Of a stretch of DNA of 64,000 nucleotides, positions 10,396-22,333 are shown one piece after another. Origin of the DNA: Carallia brachiata (taxonomy: Eukaryota > Streptophyta > Magnoliopsida > Malpighiales > Rhizophoraceae). Both the position numbers and the translations under genes were made by a program. The stretch is from the NCBI GenBank assembly GCA_021464245.1, contig JADCRB010000016.1:940348-1004347 (forward strand). The letters are read 5' to 3'. Under the pieces are notes generated by a model, which worked only from the letters and a program-made list of their open reading frames with translations, ran no database searches and was not told the DNA's origin. Each line of letters opens with the position of its first letter. The first letter of the stretch is position 1.

Positions 10396-12524
10396 AGCGA
10401 GGCATTGCATGTTATGAAGGCATACGATTTGGGAGGGAATTCACCTTTGTGCTCTTTCTCTCTCTCTCTCTGTTTTTTATTTTTTTTGTTCATTAGGCGA
10501 ATCTGATATCAATGCATTCTTATTGAACAAACTGATAATACTCAATTATTGAGCATCCAGCTTTCAATTCGAATGTCGCTAAATCATAAGGTGCTGAACC
10601 TGCAGATTAAGCTTTGCTTTACAACCAGTTAATTTAAAGGTTGACTAATTGAATGGTTGTGAAAACCAAAAGTTCTGGTAGGTATTCATTTTCAGCTATG
10701 TTAAAAGGCCACAAATAAGTCTGAGATGGTGCCAGACCAGCTGCGAAAAATCATGATGTGGCCTGAAAGATGCTGGGAGTTTGCCAGAATGGGTAAATGT
10801 ACTTCAAAATCTTGCAAAGTTTTAGTTTAAGGTCGTTCAATTTCAACGTCAGCAAGAGATTCTGCACATCTCTAGGTGAGCCCTGTCACTCGCTACGAGT
10901 TCACTCGTTACCCAACAATAACGTTATAAACTGCAGGTTGCCGGTAATAGTGCGTTTTGCCGAGGAGTTTATTGAATGAAGTCCTGAAGGCTTTGCTATT
11001 ATCACAATGTCTAAAAATTAATTTTGACATGTTCTTCTTATGTTTTAGTTGGTGGATAGATCTTGGTTTGTCTAAAGAGTTCCAGTTTGCGAGAGATCAA
11101 CCTATAAAATGGAACATGCTAGATTGAGTTCACAAAAGCAATCTCTTTTATTTAAATAATGGATAAAATTTTTTACGTTTATGGGACACTCGATGAACTC
11201 ACTCTCGTTACAGAAGTAGTGGACAAGTAAATTTATTTTGTACCAACATTGGACTTGACTTTCTTTAATCTATACCTCTACCATTTTCTTTAATCTCGAG
11301 TCCTTTCAAATACCAATTTCCCTGGACAAGGATGGGATTCTCTTACCGCTGTCCTTCCTGAATATGATTAGGAAAGGGTGTCACTATAGGCGTCCTGGAA
11401 TCAAAGCAGTCGCTCCTTCTTCCATTCCCATTAGGAAAGCCACCTCACGTTGACGGAATTATTAATTCTAAGTCACAGTTTCAAGTAATTGAAAGAAAAT
11501 TATTGTCACTTTTTGTTCATTTGTTGTCTATTCCCTCTCCAGTCTCATTCTTCCACAACATCTTTCATATAAAAGGTTTCAAAATCGATCCTTCTCCATT
11601 CCTTGTTGCTGCAAACAGATACCTGACTACCCACTAACGATGCCAACAAATTATGAAGGTTGAAGCAGCTCAGGAGGAATTACGGAAAACAAACAAAGGC
11701 CAACCAATGTTAGAATTGATCTATAATAATCAGAAAAATGTAGTCCCACTCTATCCGCGGTTGGCTGCAATGTGTTTCCATCAACCCTAAACTACCGAGT
11801 CATATACTTTGTCAAGATCATAATTTAGCCATTTGGCCTTCATTTGAGTAAACTGAGTTGGGAAATTGATAAAAAAATGCATGCTATAATTCTTTTATGT
11901 TTTATCAAGGCATCCATTACGACCAATCACTGAAACAAAAACAGTCCACATTGATTCCATATCCGGCAATGTGAAGATCAACAGCAACACAATCAACGCA
12001 TAACAGGTATCATATGCAATCCAAAATCGTTTCTAAAATTTTATAGTGAAAATTACACAAATTGCAAAGTCAATGCTACCCAACCCCACCAAGTCTCGTC
12101 ATGCCACAACAATTAGGAGACAAACAGACGAGCAAACAATGAACACTGAAAGGAGAGGAATTGTATTCTACATTACAATGGTCGCCATTGCTGTTCTCAT
12201 CAGAGTAAAAAAAAGATCCCAATTAAAAAACGAAAGAGCTGCACCTAACCTAACAGATAAGAAAGACCACAAAACCATTTCACAATCATAATAAAATGGC
12301 ATGTAATAGACATTGCATCGACATAGCAGGAGATCATTAAACGTTCCATTGTGCTAAACCACTTCTCAATTACCATTTTTGGAGAACAAAATTCACCAAA
12401 AAACTAACTCCTCAAACACCAGAAAAAGCTAAAACACCAAATAAAAACACAAATTGATTTTTTCTTTTCTTTTCTTTTTTTTTGGGGGGGGGGAGGCGTT
12501 AACGTTATTGGTTGCTTTTTGGGT
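10396..12524. other. 3' flank of PYRD and intergenic DNA, no gene seen
   Basis: Begins with the PYRD 3' UTR, with a short TC repeat near 10454-10472. A TATA-like CATATAAAAG near 11565-11575 is followed by a pyrimidine-rich leader and an ATG at 11640 that reads only eight codons, so no gene is claimed. The right end (about 12300-12524) is probably the 3' UTR of the minus-strand zinc-finger gene. Confidence 0.5.
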
Positions 12525-12798
12525 TCACTTCTTCAAACTGCCTCTGACGCCGGGGCGGGGCTTGGAGGTGTCGCCGGCGAGATTGGCGTGGAGATTGACG
12601 AGCTTGGACTCCTCGAAGGGGATTTTAGGGTGCCTGGCGTCGTGGTGGATCTGCATCGATTTTACGTCGGGAGCGGTGGTCTTGCAGTGCGGGCACTCCA
12701 ACTTCGCATGCCCTCCCTTATCTTGCCCCGTCCTGTCCGCCTGCCCGCCCTTCCCGCCGCCCCTGTTCGTCGTCGCCGCGTCGACCTTCGCCGCGATT

Positions 12799-12833
<35 letters not shown>

Positions 12834-12839
12834 TGTCAT
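12525..12839 (-). CDS. Small C2H2 zinc-finger protein, plant-conserved
   Basis: Single exon of 104 aa. The basic N terminus (MTGKAKPKKHTAKE) and Gly-rich linker (NRGGGKGG, DRTGQDKGGHAK) precede one C2H2 finger: Cys49-x2-Cys52 and His65/His66 with His70 in CPHCKTTAPDVKSMQIHH. The tail is PKIPFEESKLVNLHANL. This layout is a small one-finger family found across land plants; the molecular role is not established to my knowledge. The gene is markedly GC-richer than its flanks and its reverse strand is also open in two frames, which are shadows. Start chosen because no in-frame ATG lies upstream. Confidence 0.85.
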
Positions 12840-13014
12840 GTTTACCTTCGAACGATCGACGGCACAGGATTGGCTGATGTGATGGATGAGTTGGAAGATT
12901 GAAAATATTCCACGACCCTCCCTAGTGGCGGGCGCCTGAGATTATTATCCTATAAATTTGGGTTAATTCGGGGAAGGGTGAAGGCAACTAGAGCATTTCC
13001 TTGAGGATCTTCCT

Positions 13015-13204
13015 GAGATGTCGTATTTATTGGGTAGATGAAGATTTTATGTAATTATAAGTGTATTTCGTGTAATCGTAAAAAAAATGTGTAATAAACA
13101 ATAGGGTCTTATTATATGAGCAGACTGAGATGTCGTATTTATTGGGTAGACGAGAATTTTGTGTAACTACAGATGTATTTTGCGCAACTGTAACTTAAAA
13201 ATGT
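13015..13204. repeat. Direct duplication, about 75 bp, period about 112 bp
   Basis: The segment starting GAGATGTCGTATTTATTGGG at 13015 recurs at 13127, and similarity continues (GTAGAYGA, TGTAAYTA, GTATTTYG) for about 75 bp with several substitutions. It lies just upstream of the zinc-finger gene promoter. Confidence 0.7.
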
Positions 13205-13621
13205 ACAGTAAAAAAATAATAATATTTTTTTGTATTACTTTTTATTATTCTCGTCGCACAAAATATAGTTATGGTTACCAAAAAATTGTGTCCCACAAAC
13301 GTATGACACCTGTGTCTTCCCATCGTTTTTTTCTCTTTTCTTTATTGGTTGCAGATATGTACGATAACTTTTTTGAGGGCAGTCAGTGTAACACAAATAA
13401 TCTTTGTTTTTTTTTTTTTATGTATAAATATCTTTTTGATTGGATGAAAGGGTGTATTTTTCACTAAATTTAAAAAAAGTTAATTTTTAATTTAAGAACA
13501 ACATTTATTTATTTAGAATTTCTATTGTTTTATTTTCTTTACTAATCAGTATTTATTATGCAAAAATTTTAAAAAATAAAAAAAAAATATAATTTTTTTT
13601 AATTTAACTCACTTTTTTAAA

Positions 13622-14158
13622 TTCATCGATGAAATCAATAAACTTGACCCGGCTGTGCTCTCGCTTCCGTGTTCTACTGTTGATGGCAGCGTCATATTGA
13701 TCCTAAAAACTGAGGTTCGTACCACAGGGAACTCTAATGAACCAGTGACATGTTTCTGATGTCTTTTCTATATTGCTTTTGTCTTTCTTCCAAACTCAAC
13801 AATAAGTTGAAGTTAATATGAGGCACGCCAACTCCTAAAATATATATTTTTTATTTTTTGATGCATTGATGTCTTTTCTTTATTATTTCAGAACTGGAAT
13901 CACAAACTAAAATAGTTACTTAGCAATCCCATTAGATGTCTTTAACTATCATTAGAGGACCTTTACAGTCAAAAACTTTTTTCCCCAAGTGCCAAATTCT
14001 TAGGAGCTTGGCTTCAGTTTCACAGAGCACCAGTTGCAGCTGTCGACATGATGGGGCAAGCACTTTGGAAGATTGCCTGTAGGATTTGGGAAGCTATATT
14101 TCAGATAGAAGTTGCGTGGTACCTTCTGTATATCTCAACTAGCCGTGATGGCTTCTAG
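13622..14158 (+). pseudogene. Possible coding remnant of unknown family
   Basis: Two blocks have protein-like composition in otherwise AT-rich DNA. 13622-13759 reads FIDEINKLDPAVLSLP and onward for 45 codons to TGA. 13949-14158 reads SLEDLYSQKLFSPSAKF onward for 69 codons, with Trp- and Ile-rich helical-looking sequence, to TAG. A possible donor GTTCGT lies in the first block and a possible acceptor ATTAG precedes the second. I recognise no family, and open frames of this length can occur by chance. It could be a decayed gene end or nothing. Confidence 0.2.
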
Positions 14159-15180
14159 AATGTTATGTTATGTGTTGGAGTAAAATCGTAGACTCCAATC
14201 TGTTTCCTAATGTCCTCCGTTAATGTCTGTACTTTCAGCCTTGCAATAGCATAAGCTTATAAGCTGGAGTAGTACTTGAGCACCAAATCCTTGAATCTAA
14301 TTCATGTGCAATCACCAATGTTTGATCTCGTTTCAATAAACCATTTTCCTTTCCTCTCAATATAGTCCTCTTTGAGTTGTGCGGTGGATTGTCTGTTCAA
14401 GTGTATTAAAACCTATTAAAGCACAATAAATATGTTGGGGACAGACCAAGTATTTCAACCTTGAAGAGAACCTGAATGGGCTGTCCAGAACTGGCATCAT
14501 ATTCCAGTTTATATATTACTTGAGACAATCCTTGTGTGTGGAATCCTCGATCCACTTAACAATTTATAGCATTCATATGACTTGCAGGCAGTCTACAGAG
14601 GGCACATGGTACCATTTTGACTATGATATAATTACAAGTGTACATGTGGCTGGTAACTTGGGCAGTAACAAGCCAATAATCTATTAATTGATTGAAGTGG
14701 CACAAGGTAAAGCCTCGAATTTTGTTATAAGAATGTGATTTCATAATTGCATTTGCAGTCTTCATCATTTTATCCCAAAGCACCTTGTCTTGTAATCCTA
14801 AACAACAACACCGCATGGATCCTCCCCTTAACTTCCCAGGTTATATTTTTGTTGACAATAAGGCTACCCATTATTGCTATTTCTGCAAATATTCCTAGTA
14901 ACACTTAAACGCCAATTATCTGTTTCCATGTATGGTATGGAGATAATGAGAGGGAACGGGATAAATAGTATTTCGTTAAAATGTACAAAGACTAACAAAT
15001 ATTAAATTTTAATTAATAATATCATATTTTTAGTAATAAAATTTTATTATTAAAATTTTTATTATTTAAAATATATATATTATTAATAAAAATTATTTAG
15101 TTGTTATTCTTAAAATAATCTGTCGGACTATTTTTCTTGAACAGTGTACCGGGCCCAAAGGGAAAATGTTTGGATCCAGC
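14159..15180. other. Intergenic DNA, no gene recognised
   Basis: Moderate GC up to about 14830, then AT-rich. A minus-strand frame at 14556-14816 (86 codons) shows no known motif. Confidence 0.5.
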
Positions 15181-16102
15181 TAGGGCTGTTCATAAACCGC
15201 CCAACCCGCCATAAACCGCCCAATCCGCACCGTCTCTACCCGCATCCGCCAAAACCGCCAAGAAAAAAACTAATTATGATTTTTATTTTTTCAAAACCGT
15301 CAAGGGCGGATTGGTTGCGGTTTTAAAATTTTAAAAACCGCGGTTAACCGATCCAATCCGCCCTTATTAATATATATATATATATATATATATTATACAT
15401 ATAAAATGTGATTTAACTTGATTATATTTTTGTTGTGTTAGAGATTTATTTGTTTTTATTATACATGTTATCTCGTTTTTATTGTTCTTTGCAGTAATAA
15501 ATTTGAAATTTTGTGTGCAATTAAGTATTTAAAGATATTGTTACTTTGATCTAACGCATTTGTAGCTATTAGATTACTGACATAAATTGGCTATATTTCT
15601 AATTATATTTTCTTATTCTTTGTATCGGATTTATAGTGATGTCTAATTTTTCTCTACTAGATAGCTAACTTTGACGAGAAGATTTAAAAAAAAATAGTAA
15701 AGAAGTCATACAATCTCAAACTTTAATTGTAGTAATAATAATGAAATTTTTTAATGGTAGAGAAAAATTAGGAAAATATTAGTTGTTTATTTATTTCTTA
15801 CGCATAAACTATCTCTTATTACCGTAACTTTGAAATTTGATGAATGTCTAACTAATTCATCTAATTTTTTGATTAAATATTTAATTAATGCATTCAAATT
15901 TCACCTCAAATAAAAAAAAATCAAAAGTTAAACTACATAATCAACAAAACCGCCCAAACCGCCCAAACCAATCCGCCATTTAGTGGATTGGTTTGGACGG
16001 TTGGCGGATTGGTTACGGTTTAAAATTTTCAAACCGCTACCATGACGGTTTGGTTGCAATTTTTTCTTATAAACCGTCCAATCCGACCCGCGAACACCCC
16101 TA
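15181..16102. mobile_element. hAT-type non-autonomous element, family 2
   Basis: The 922-bp element is bounded by a perfect 8-bp TSD, GATCCAGC, at 15173-15180 and 16103-16110. Ends are TAGGGCTGTTC and the complement of GAACACCCCTA (11-bp TIR, one mismatch). Subterminal regions are dense in AAACCGCCCAA- and GCGGATTGG-type repeats in opposite orientation at the two sides, as expected for hAT transposase sites. The AT-rich core (15360-15940) has a (TA)n tract at 15368-15392 and no ORF. Confidence 0.85.
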
Positions 16103-16110
16103 GATCCAGC

Positions 16111-17083
16111 CGCTGCAGCCGCACGCAGCCCCCACACCGATGTGGCAAGGCTAGTATAGGATGTAGATAAGAAAACACGTAATTGATTTTTAGTCAAGAC
16201 AGACGTGCAGATAAAAAGAAAAAACAGAGAAAAGAAAAAAAATTAAAAAAAAAATTTCAACACACTATAAATATTTAGAGTAACATTTATTTAATTTTAA
16301 AATTTAAATTTATTATTTTATTTTTTATCAATTTAATTGTAGTAAACGGTATAAAAAAATTTTATTGAATACTGACAATACAGAATTTATATTTTAAATT
16401 TTAAAATAATATTTATTTATTTTTAAATTTTAATTTTATTATTTTATATTTTATCAATTTTATTATATTTTATTAATAATTAATTGTTTTATTGATTTTT
16501 TTTTGTTTTGTGAAAAAAAAAAGTAATTATATTACCTGCGGGCCCACCATCATTGGTATGGCAGAGACCGTCTGGCAGCACCGCGTGGCGCATAAACCAT
16601 CCTCTTCATTTAAAACAAAGGTTGGGTTCAACTCAAGATCATGCTAGTATTATTATCCCCATATTTGTTTGACACACACATAAAATTCAAAAGTCATAAA
16701 GGGAAAAAGCTTATAAGTATACGATTTTATTATACAAATTAATTATATTTACATTTTATTATTATAATTATACAAAATATATTAATTATTGTAATATGTG
16801 CAGAGTCTGATATTTTTTTTTATGCTCATGTACATGTCAAAAAAAAAAAAAAAACCCAGTGATAAAATCCTCCAAGACACCAGTTGGATTTTGAAAGTTC
16901 GCCTCTGCAAGAATGTGAAACTTTCCCCATTAACTACCCACAAGACCTTAGCTTTAAAATAGCAACCAGATATGCTTAAGAAACCATGGTGTGTAAAATA
17001 ACAACTGCGCTAATTGTTGGATTAGATCAAATAACTACCATTCACCAATTATATGATTCAATTTGAGCATAGATTTTCCAAAT
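16111..17083. other. AT-rich intergenic DNA, no gene seen
   Basis: A/T-rich throughout, with 3' UTR of the dioxygenase gene probably near 16850-17083. Confidence 0.5.
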
Positions 17084-18180
17084 TCAGAGACAGATTGCAG
17101 CAAAATCTCTAACAGTGTAGCCAACCTTTTCAAACTTCCCTCGTTCACTATTCTCTCTGAATTTTATGTATTCTGCACAGACAAATGGCTTGTATTTTCT
17201 TGCATGTCCTTCGCCCACCACTTCATTTGGTGCCAAGATCACCTTTTCGTCCTCAAAGCACCAAAAGAAGGCAAGAGAAAAGCGATTAACGGGTCGTCTG
17301 AGCACAACACGATGTTCTGACGACATGAACCTGTCGTTGCTCCAAGCTTGCAGCATATCTCCTATGTTAATCACCAGTGTCTCCTGGCATGGTGCCACAT
17401 CCATCCACTTCCCTTCCTTGGATCTCACCTGAAGCCCCCCAACTTGATCCTGGTACACTATTGTTACGCAGCTCATATCTGTGTGCTTTCCAAGGCCCTC
17501 GACCTCACCTTCCAGGGTATCCGGAGGTGTGTAGTTTGTGATCCTCAAATAGCCGTGGCAATTCTGAAATTCAGATTCGTAGTGTGTCTTGACAAAGCAA
17601 TCTCCTAAGCTCATCAATAAAATTTCCAAAATCCTCTCTGATAACTCTGTCATCTTCCTGCCATATTCTTGGAGTACCTCACTGTATTGAAAAGAAAAAG
17701 AAAACCACAGTGACACAAGAGCAACATGATGTTGGACAAATACCACAATGCAATAGCTGCTTATTAAGAGCAGGAGACAGAAAAGTAAAGCACAAGAGAA
17801 AGAGAGAAGGCAACCGTATGTCACCTGAACTCAGGACTCTGTCTGTCAAAGATTACATCTGCAGAACTCTGAGCAGATGCAGAGAAGTTTGGTCCAGAAA
17901 CTCGCAGACACTCATAGAAAGGAGAAGCCAGGAAATGAGGCGTGTAAGTTTTTAGACAAGATGAGGGACCAAGTTTAGACTTTGTCTCAGGAGGGAGACT
18001 GAAGATGTGCTGTGAAAGTGAATAGATTTTGGCGTAAAGACCTCTGGATATTCCATGGTTCGCAACGCGAAAGAATCCCCATTCTCTGCAGGCTTCAGCA
18101 AGAGCAGATAGACGAGATGGCTGCACAGGCAGAGACATGTCCAGAATTGGAAGTTCTACTGAAGTATTGCTCCCAGACAT
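17084..18180 (-). CDS. 2-oxoglutarate/Fe(II)-dependent dioxygenase, gibberellin-20-oxidase-like
   Basis: Two exons: 18180-17825 (118 codons plus 2 nt, AG|GTGACA donor) and 17681-17084 (CAATACAG acceptor), giving 317 aa. The N-terminal DIOX_N domain includes LPILDMSL and EWGFFRVANHGIS. The C-terminal 2OG-Fe(II) domain carries Fe ligands His185, Asp187 (HTD) and His242, and the 2-oxoglutarate-binding Arg252-x-Ser254 (RFS). NYTPPD stands where many family members have NYYPxC. Full catalytic set, so probably active. The family modifies hormones and specialised metabolites; the substrate cannot be read from sequence. Similar proteins are labelled gibberellin 20-oxidase-like, which does not prove a gibberellin role. 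Confidence 0.88.
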
Positions 18181-19748
18181 TGCTCCTAAGTAGGGGAAAA
18201 AAGGATTGGTCTCTTTTTCCCGCTTAACAACTATTGAATAGGTGGTGGATCAAAAGGCGCAATAAGCTATGCACTATAAAAAGCAAGCACGGAAGCAAGG
18301 TCTAATTTGTCTACTTAACAATCGTCAAACTAGACTATTGGAGCTAATTATTTATGACCAACCAATTTTGCAAATTGGAATAATCAACCAATGAAAACTA
18401 AAGGCCACAATATCACAATACCATAAAGAATTTTTAAAACTGGGGAGATGCTTCTGGGTTGGTTATTTTTGTGAACCAAGGCTTAAATAATTGAACTTGC
18501 AGTTGCAGTTCTGGGGAGCAATGACAGGCTGTTTAACGAGATTCTATGGGCAAATGGGGTTTTCTTATATTCCGTTAGTTGAATGCATTGCATTGGTTCT
18601 GGAGCTAGGATTCTTGTTCAGAAAGTCTATCAGCCCTTATGCTCTCGATCATTAAGCATGTAGATACTGTAGTAGAGCTTAGGAATATTTCAAACTTCTT
18701 TTCCTTGATAAATTGTACCAGGACATTGCTTGGTGTGTGCCCTTGACCATTTGCATTGTTCAGCCAAAATTAAAGACGAACGGACCTTACTTTTCCATCT
18801 GCAACCACAAAAAGGAAAAAAAAAAAAAAAAAAAGAGACCAGGCATTTAGCATCACCAAAATAAACTAGTAGAAGTTGCGGGCTTCAGGATGACGGTAAG
18901 TTAGCAAAATTTGTTAGGCAAAAGATGCTTATTAAATGTTGGACAAAATTGAAAAGCAAGGTAGTGTTTTATAATCTTATTTGAGAGAATTGTAGTTATC
19001 AGAAAAAATTTTTTTGTAAATGTATATTTAGTCACATTGAAAATTTTAGTAGAAAATCAAACACAAGGTCTGGTATAACAACGAACGACCGTTTTTCATA
19101 GTAGAGCACAGCATGCGGGAATTCTATCTCTTTTCTTGGACGCCACAAGGGGAAAGGATGGTTCTATCTCTTTTCTTAGACGCCACCAGGGGAAAGGAAT
19201 CTTTAATGTCCTGTACTTTTGGTCCCGTGTTAGTAGCTCTAAGCTAAATAATATATTTTTTATGGTACATCAAGCACAATTAAATATTTAGTATTAAATT
19301 GGAGAATTTTTATTTTCACATACATTTTTTTATGAATATAATTTACTTATAAATTTATATTTTATAACGAGTATGGTCCACTTGAAATTAGAAAATGAAA
19401 AATTAATTTTATACGGTATAAGATTATGAGTTTATTTTACTCATAAAAAAAGAGTAAAATTAATAAGTACTATTAAACTTAGCCAGTAGAATTTTCTTTT
19501 TTTTTTTTTTTTGATAGTTTTAGGTTTTTTTATTTTTGGTCTACAAGAAAGCGATTGAGTCATAAGGTATACAGTAGAATAATTTTATCTTTAAAAAATC
19601 TCACATCCTCTTTTTTTAAAGTTAGAACTTGAAATACTTAGTAAGATTTGAATCTAAAATTTTTAAAATAAAAATTTTTTCAACTATTGAATATCGACTA
19701 TGACTAGACGATATCATACTGACCTTGTAGGTTGATTAGTGGTATACG
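18181..19748. other. 5' flank of the dioxygenase gene and intergenic DNA
   Basis: No coding structure recognised. A poly(A) stretch lies near 18816-18834 and a 37-bp tandem duplication at 19122-19198. Confidence 0.5.
19122..19198. repeat. Tandem duplication, 37-bp unit, period 40 bp
   Basis: TTCTATCTCTTTTCTTGGAC and following bases (19122-19158) recur at 19162-19198 with two substitutions, separated by TGG. Confidence 0.9.
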
Positions 19749-20045
19749 AATAGCGTTAGAGGTGTTCGCAGGTCAGATTAGGTCGATTTTAAGGCATATC
19801 CGCATCCAATCCGTTACTGGCAGATTAGACAATTTTACATTCACATCCAGGCCGTCATGTTATCAAATCCATCCAATTCAATCTGTTACCAGTAGATTGA
19901 ATTAGATTAATTTTAACAGATTAAGTATAATAAAAGAAAATTATCGGTGAGCGCCACAAAATGTTTGGCATATAGAATAAATATCTCCTTTCAATATCTT
20001 GAAATTTTTTTTATCAATCAAACATTTCAAAAATGATGAAAGTAA

Positions 20046-20568
20046 GGCTAAAATCCTAAATTAGTGCCTAATGTTTAGGCAAATATCAAATTATAGGTAA
20101 AACATTTCTTTCTGTAAAATTAGTTTCTCACGTTTTTATTATAAAACAATTTAGTACTTTTTAATTATCTTATTGTTAAATTTACTAAGGTATATACTAT
20201 ATACTTATCATGTCATCATAATACCTCTTAGTGGAATGCTATCTCATTAAAAATTTGATGACATGACATTTGATTTTTCCCTTTTCTTTTTTCATTATTT
20301 TTTCTATTAAATTCCAAAAACTAGGGAAAAAATGAAAAAAAGTGAGGCAAAATGTCGCGCTATCATATGTTTTTTATATTATGACATCTTTGTATAATAG
20401 TGTAACGAGTAGACAATATATACTTCAGTAAATTTGACAATCAGGTTATAGAAAAATACTAAATTATTTCACAATGAAAATGTGGGAGACTGATTTTGCA
20501 AAAAGAAAACATTATACCTATAATTTGACTTTGGTCTACACGTTAGACACCAATTTAAGATTTTGGCC
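20046..20568. mobile_element. Foldback MITE with about 120-bp inverted repeats, nested
   Basis: The left arm begins GGCTAAAATCCTAAATTAGT; the right arm ends with the complement of GGCCAAAATCTTAAATTGGT. The arms match by eye for about 120 bp. Flanking 9-mers TGAAAGTAA and CAAAATTAA agree at 6 of 9 positions, which would suit a Mutator-type element. No coding capacity. Confidence 0.6.
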
Positions 20569-20689
20569 CAAAATTAATTATAGTATGTTTATTCTGCCAC
20601 TCTCTCATTTCGTTTCTTCCATTATTGTCTTTTAGAACAAGTGCGCCAGTTACCTAAGAGATTCAAGAAAATGTCTATGTTACCTGCAG

Positions 20690-20942
20690 AATGTAGATGA
20701 CACTAAAAAAAGAATCATGAAAATGTTTGATAACAAAGAACCTCTGGTTTCTTCGTATGACGCTGCTTGGGTAGCAAAGCTCTCATCTCTCAACTCCCCA
20801 AAAACTCCTTGTTTCCCTCAATGCATAAAATGGACTATAAAAAATCAATTAAGTGATGGTTCTTGGGGTCTTCCTCCTCGTCACACTTTCTTGATATAAG
20901 ATACCCTATTTTCTACACTTTCATGTGTCCTTGCACTAACAA
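20690..20942 (+). pseudogene. ent-kaurene synthase-like (diterpene synthase) exon fragment
   Basis: After a CCTGCAG acceptor-like site the frame reads [15 protein letters not shown], then [25 protein letters not shown] and [11 protein letters not shown], the conserved N-terminal region of kaurene synthase and related class I/II diterpene synthases (SSYDTAWVA and NQLxDGSWG blocks). At 20897-20899 a TAA replaces an expected sense codon, and the homology resumes in the same frame with DTLFSTLSCVLALT up to about 20942, where TA-rich element sequence begins. Only this exon is present; the rest of the gene, including the DDxxD metal site, is absent. Not functional as an enzyme. Confidence 0.8.
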
Positions 20943-21140
20943 GATATATATATAGCGGGCAGATTGGGTTAGGTGAAGGCAAATTTTAGAACCTTTAATT
21001 CACACTAAATTTATCTTTAGCAGGTTTTAAAATTTAAACCGCATCTAATTTAGACCTTTGTGGTTTTGGTGGATGTAGGTTTGTACGGGTTGGTCAGTTT
21101 GGCACGAGTTGGTTGGTTTTTGAACAGTCCTAAATAGCAT

Positions 21141-21756
21141 CTTACATTTAACACTCCAAGATTTGAATTTATGACAAATTTTCCAAAATTGGGTAAAGTC
21201 CATATTTGATGTGTTTATCTATATCTATCTGCATATATAAATCATATGTATGTATCTATATTGTCAAAACTGCGAGAAAACTGAGTTATTCTTCTTTAGT
21301 TAGAACTCACATGATTTATCTTATGTGACAAAGTTTGCTTTATTTTAGAAATTTAAGAAAATTTTCATATTAATTAAATTATCAATCTCCATCAGTTACT
21401 CAGAAATTACTAGTTTTTGCATGTTCATCCTTTGCTACTAATAAATTCTCGGTCTTGGCCTAATTTCCTCTTTATTTTGAATAAATCTAGTCGATATAAA
21501 ATTAAATTTATGTATATTGGTCTTGTTTCAATTTAATTAATAAACAGGTGCTCCCACCAATAAAAGTTGTCACCTCATCATTTTTGACTCCTGAAGTTGA
21601 GAAGAATCAAGATGAGAGTTTATGTCATGTAGTGTAATACCTAAATTCATGTAAATAACTAGATCTAAGCTTGCATTCTAATGAAGTGTCGACATATTTT
21701 TAGAGACAAACACTAATAAACGCATAGAAAATGTTGCACCATTAAGCGAATTTATA
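21141..21756. other. AT-rich intergenic DNA, no gene seen
   Basis: Short gap between two mobile elements, without ORF or recognisable repeat. Confidence 0.5.
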
Positions 21757-22333
21757 AGGCCATTGGGTCATGGTCTGGAATTAGAATCAGAATCAGAATC
21801 AAAATTGAGCGGAATCGGAATCAGAATGTCTAAAATTTCAATATGTTTGGTTTTACTCCGGAATTGGAATCAAATTCCCTTTGTTGTTGTTTGGTTAAGT
21901 TTGGAATTAGAATCAGAATTAGAATTAAAATTATTTTCTTGAACTATTTTTTAGATAATTCAATAATAAGAATTGAAATATAACAATTTTTAATTGTAAA
22001 TTTAAAAATAATCACAAATTAATATCTTAAAAAAAAACAAACCATTAGGCGTCAAAAAAATGATTACAAAATAATGGTTAGTTAAGAGACATTTCTTGTT
22101 CACATGGTTGTCTTTTTTGCATGGATGGTTATGCTCGAAGTTATATGATCTCTTGCATTCATTGAAATGAATATATTAGACCATGATATTTTTACTTATA
22201 AGAATATATATGATGTGAGGAATAAATAATTTTATAAGAACAAACATTCTGTGTGAAATTTAATACATCAAAATATCCTTATTCAAACAAATATAGAAAA
22301 CATTAATTTTTAAACAAAATTCATAAAAGTCTA

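Larger units (their letters stand above)
19757..21132. mobile_element. hAT-like element carrying a kaurene-synthase exon (candidate Pack-hAT)
   Basis: Ends are TAGAGGTGTTC and the complement of GAACAGTCCTA, similar to the termini of the family-2 element at 15181-16102. Flanking 8-mers are AATAGCGT (19749-19756) and AATAGCAT (21133-21140), 7 of 8 identical. Subterminal GGTCAGATTAGG-type motifs at the left and GGGCAGATTGGG / GTACGGGTTGG at the right fit hAT structure. Inside lie a nested foldback MITE (20046-20568) and an ent-kaurene-synthase-like exon (20690-20942). Total 1,376 bp. The TIR is short, so boundaries rest mainly on the TSD. Confidence 0.6.

Noticed and set aside
12454..12902. Two long plus-strand ORFs of 142 and 127 aa
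   Set aside because: They lie antisense to the GC-rich zinc-finger gene and are shadows of it.
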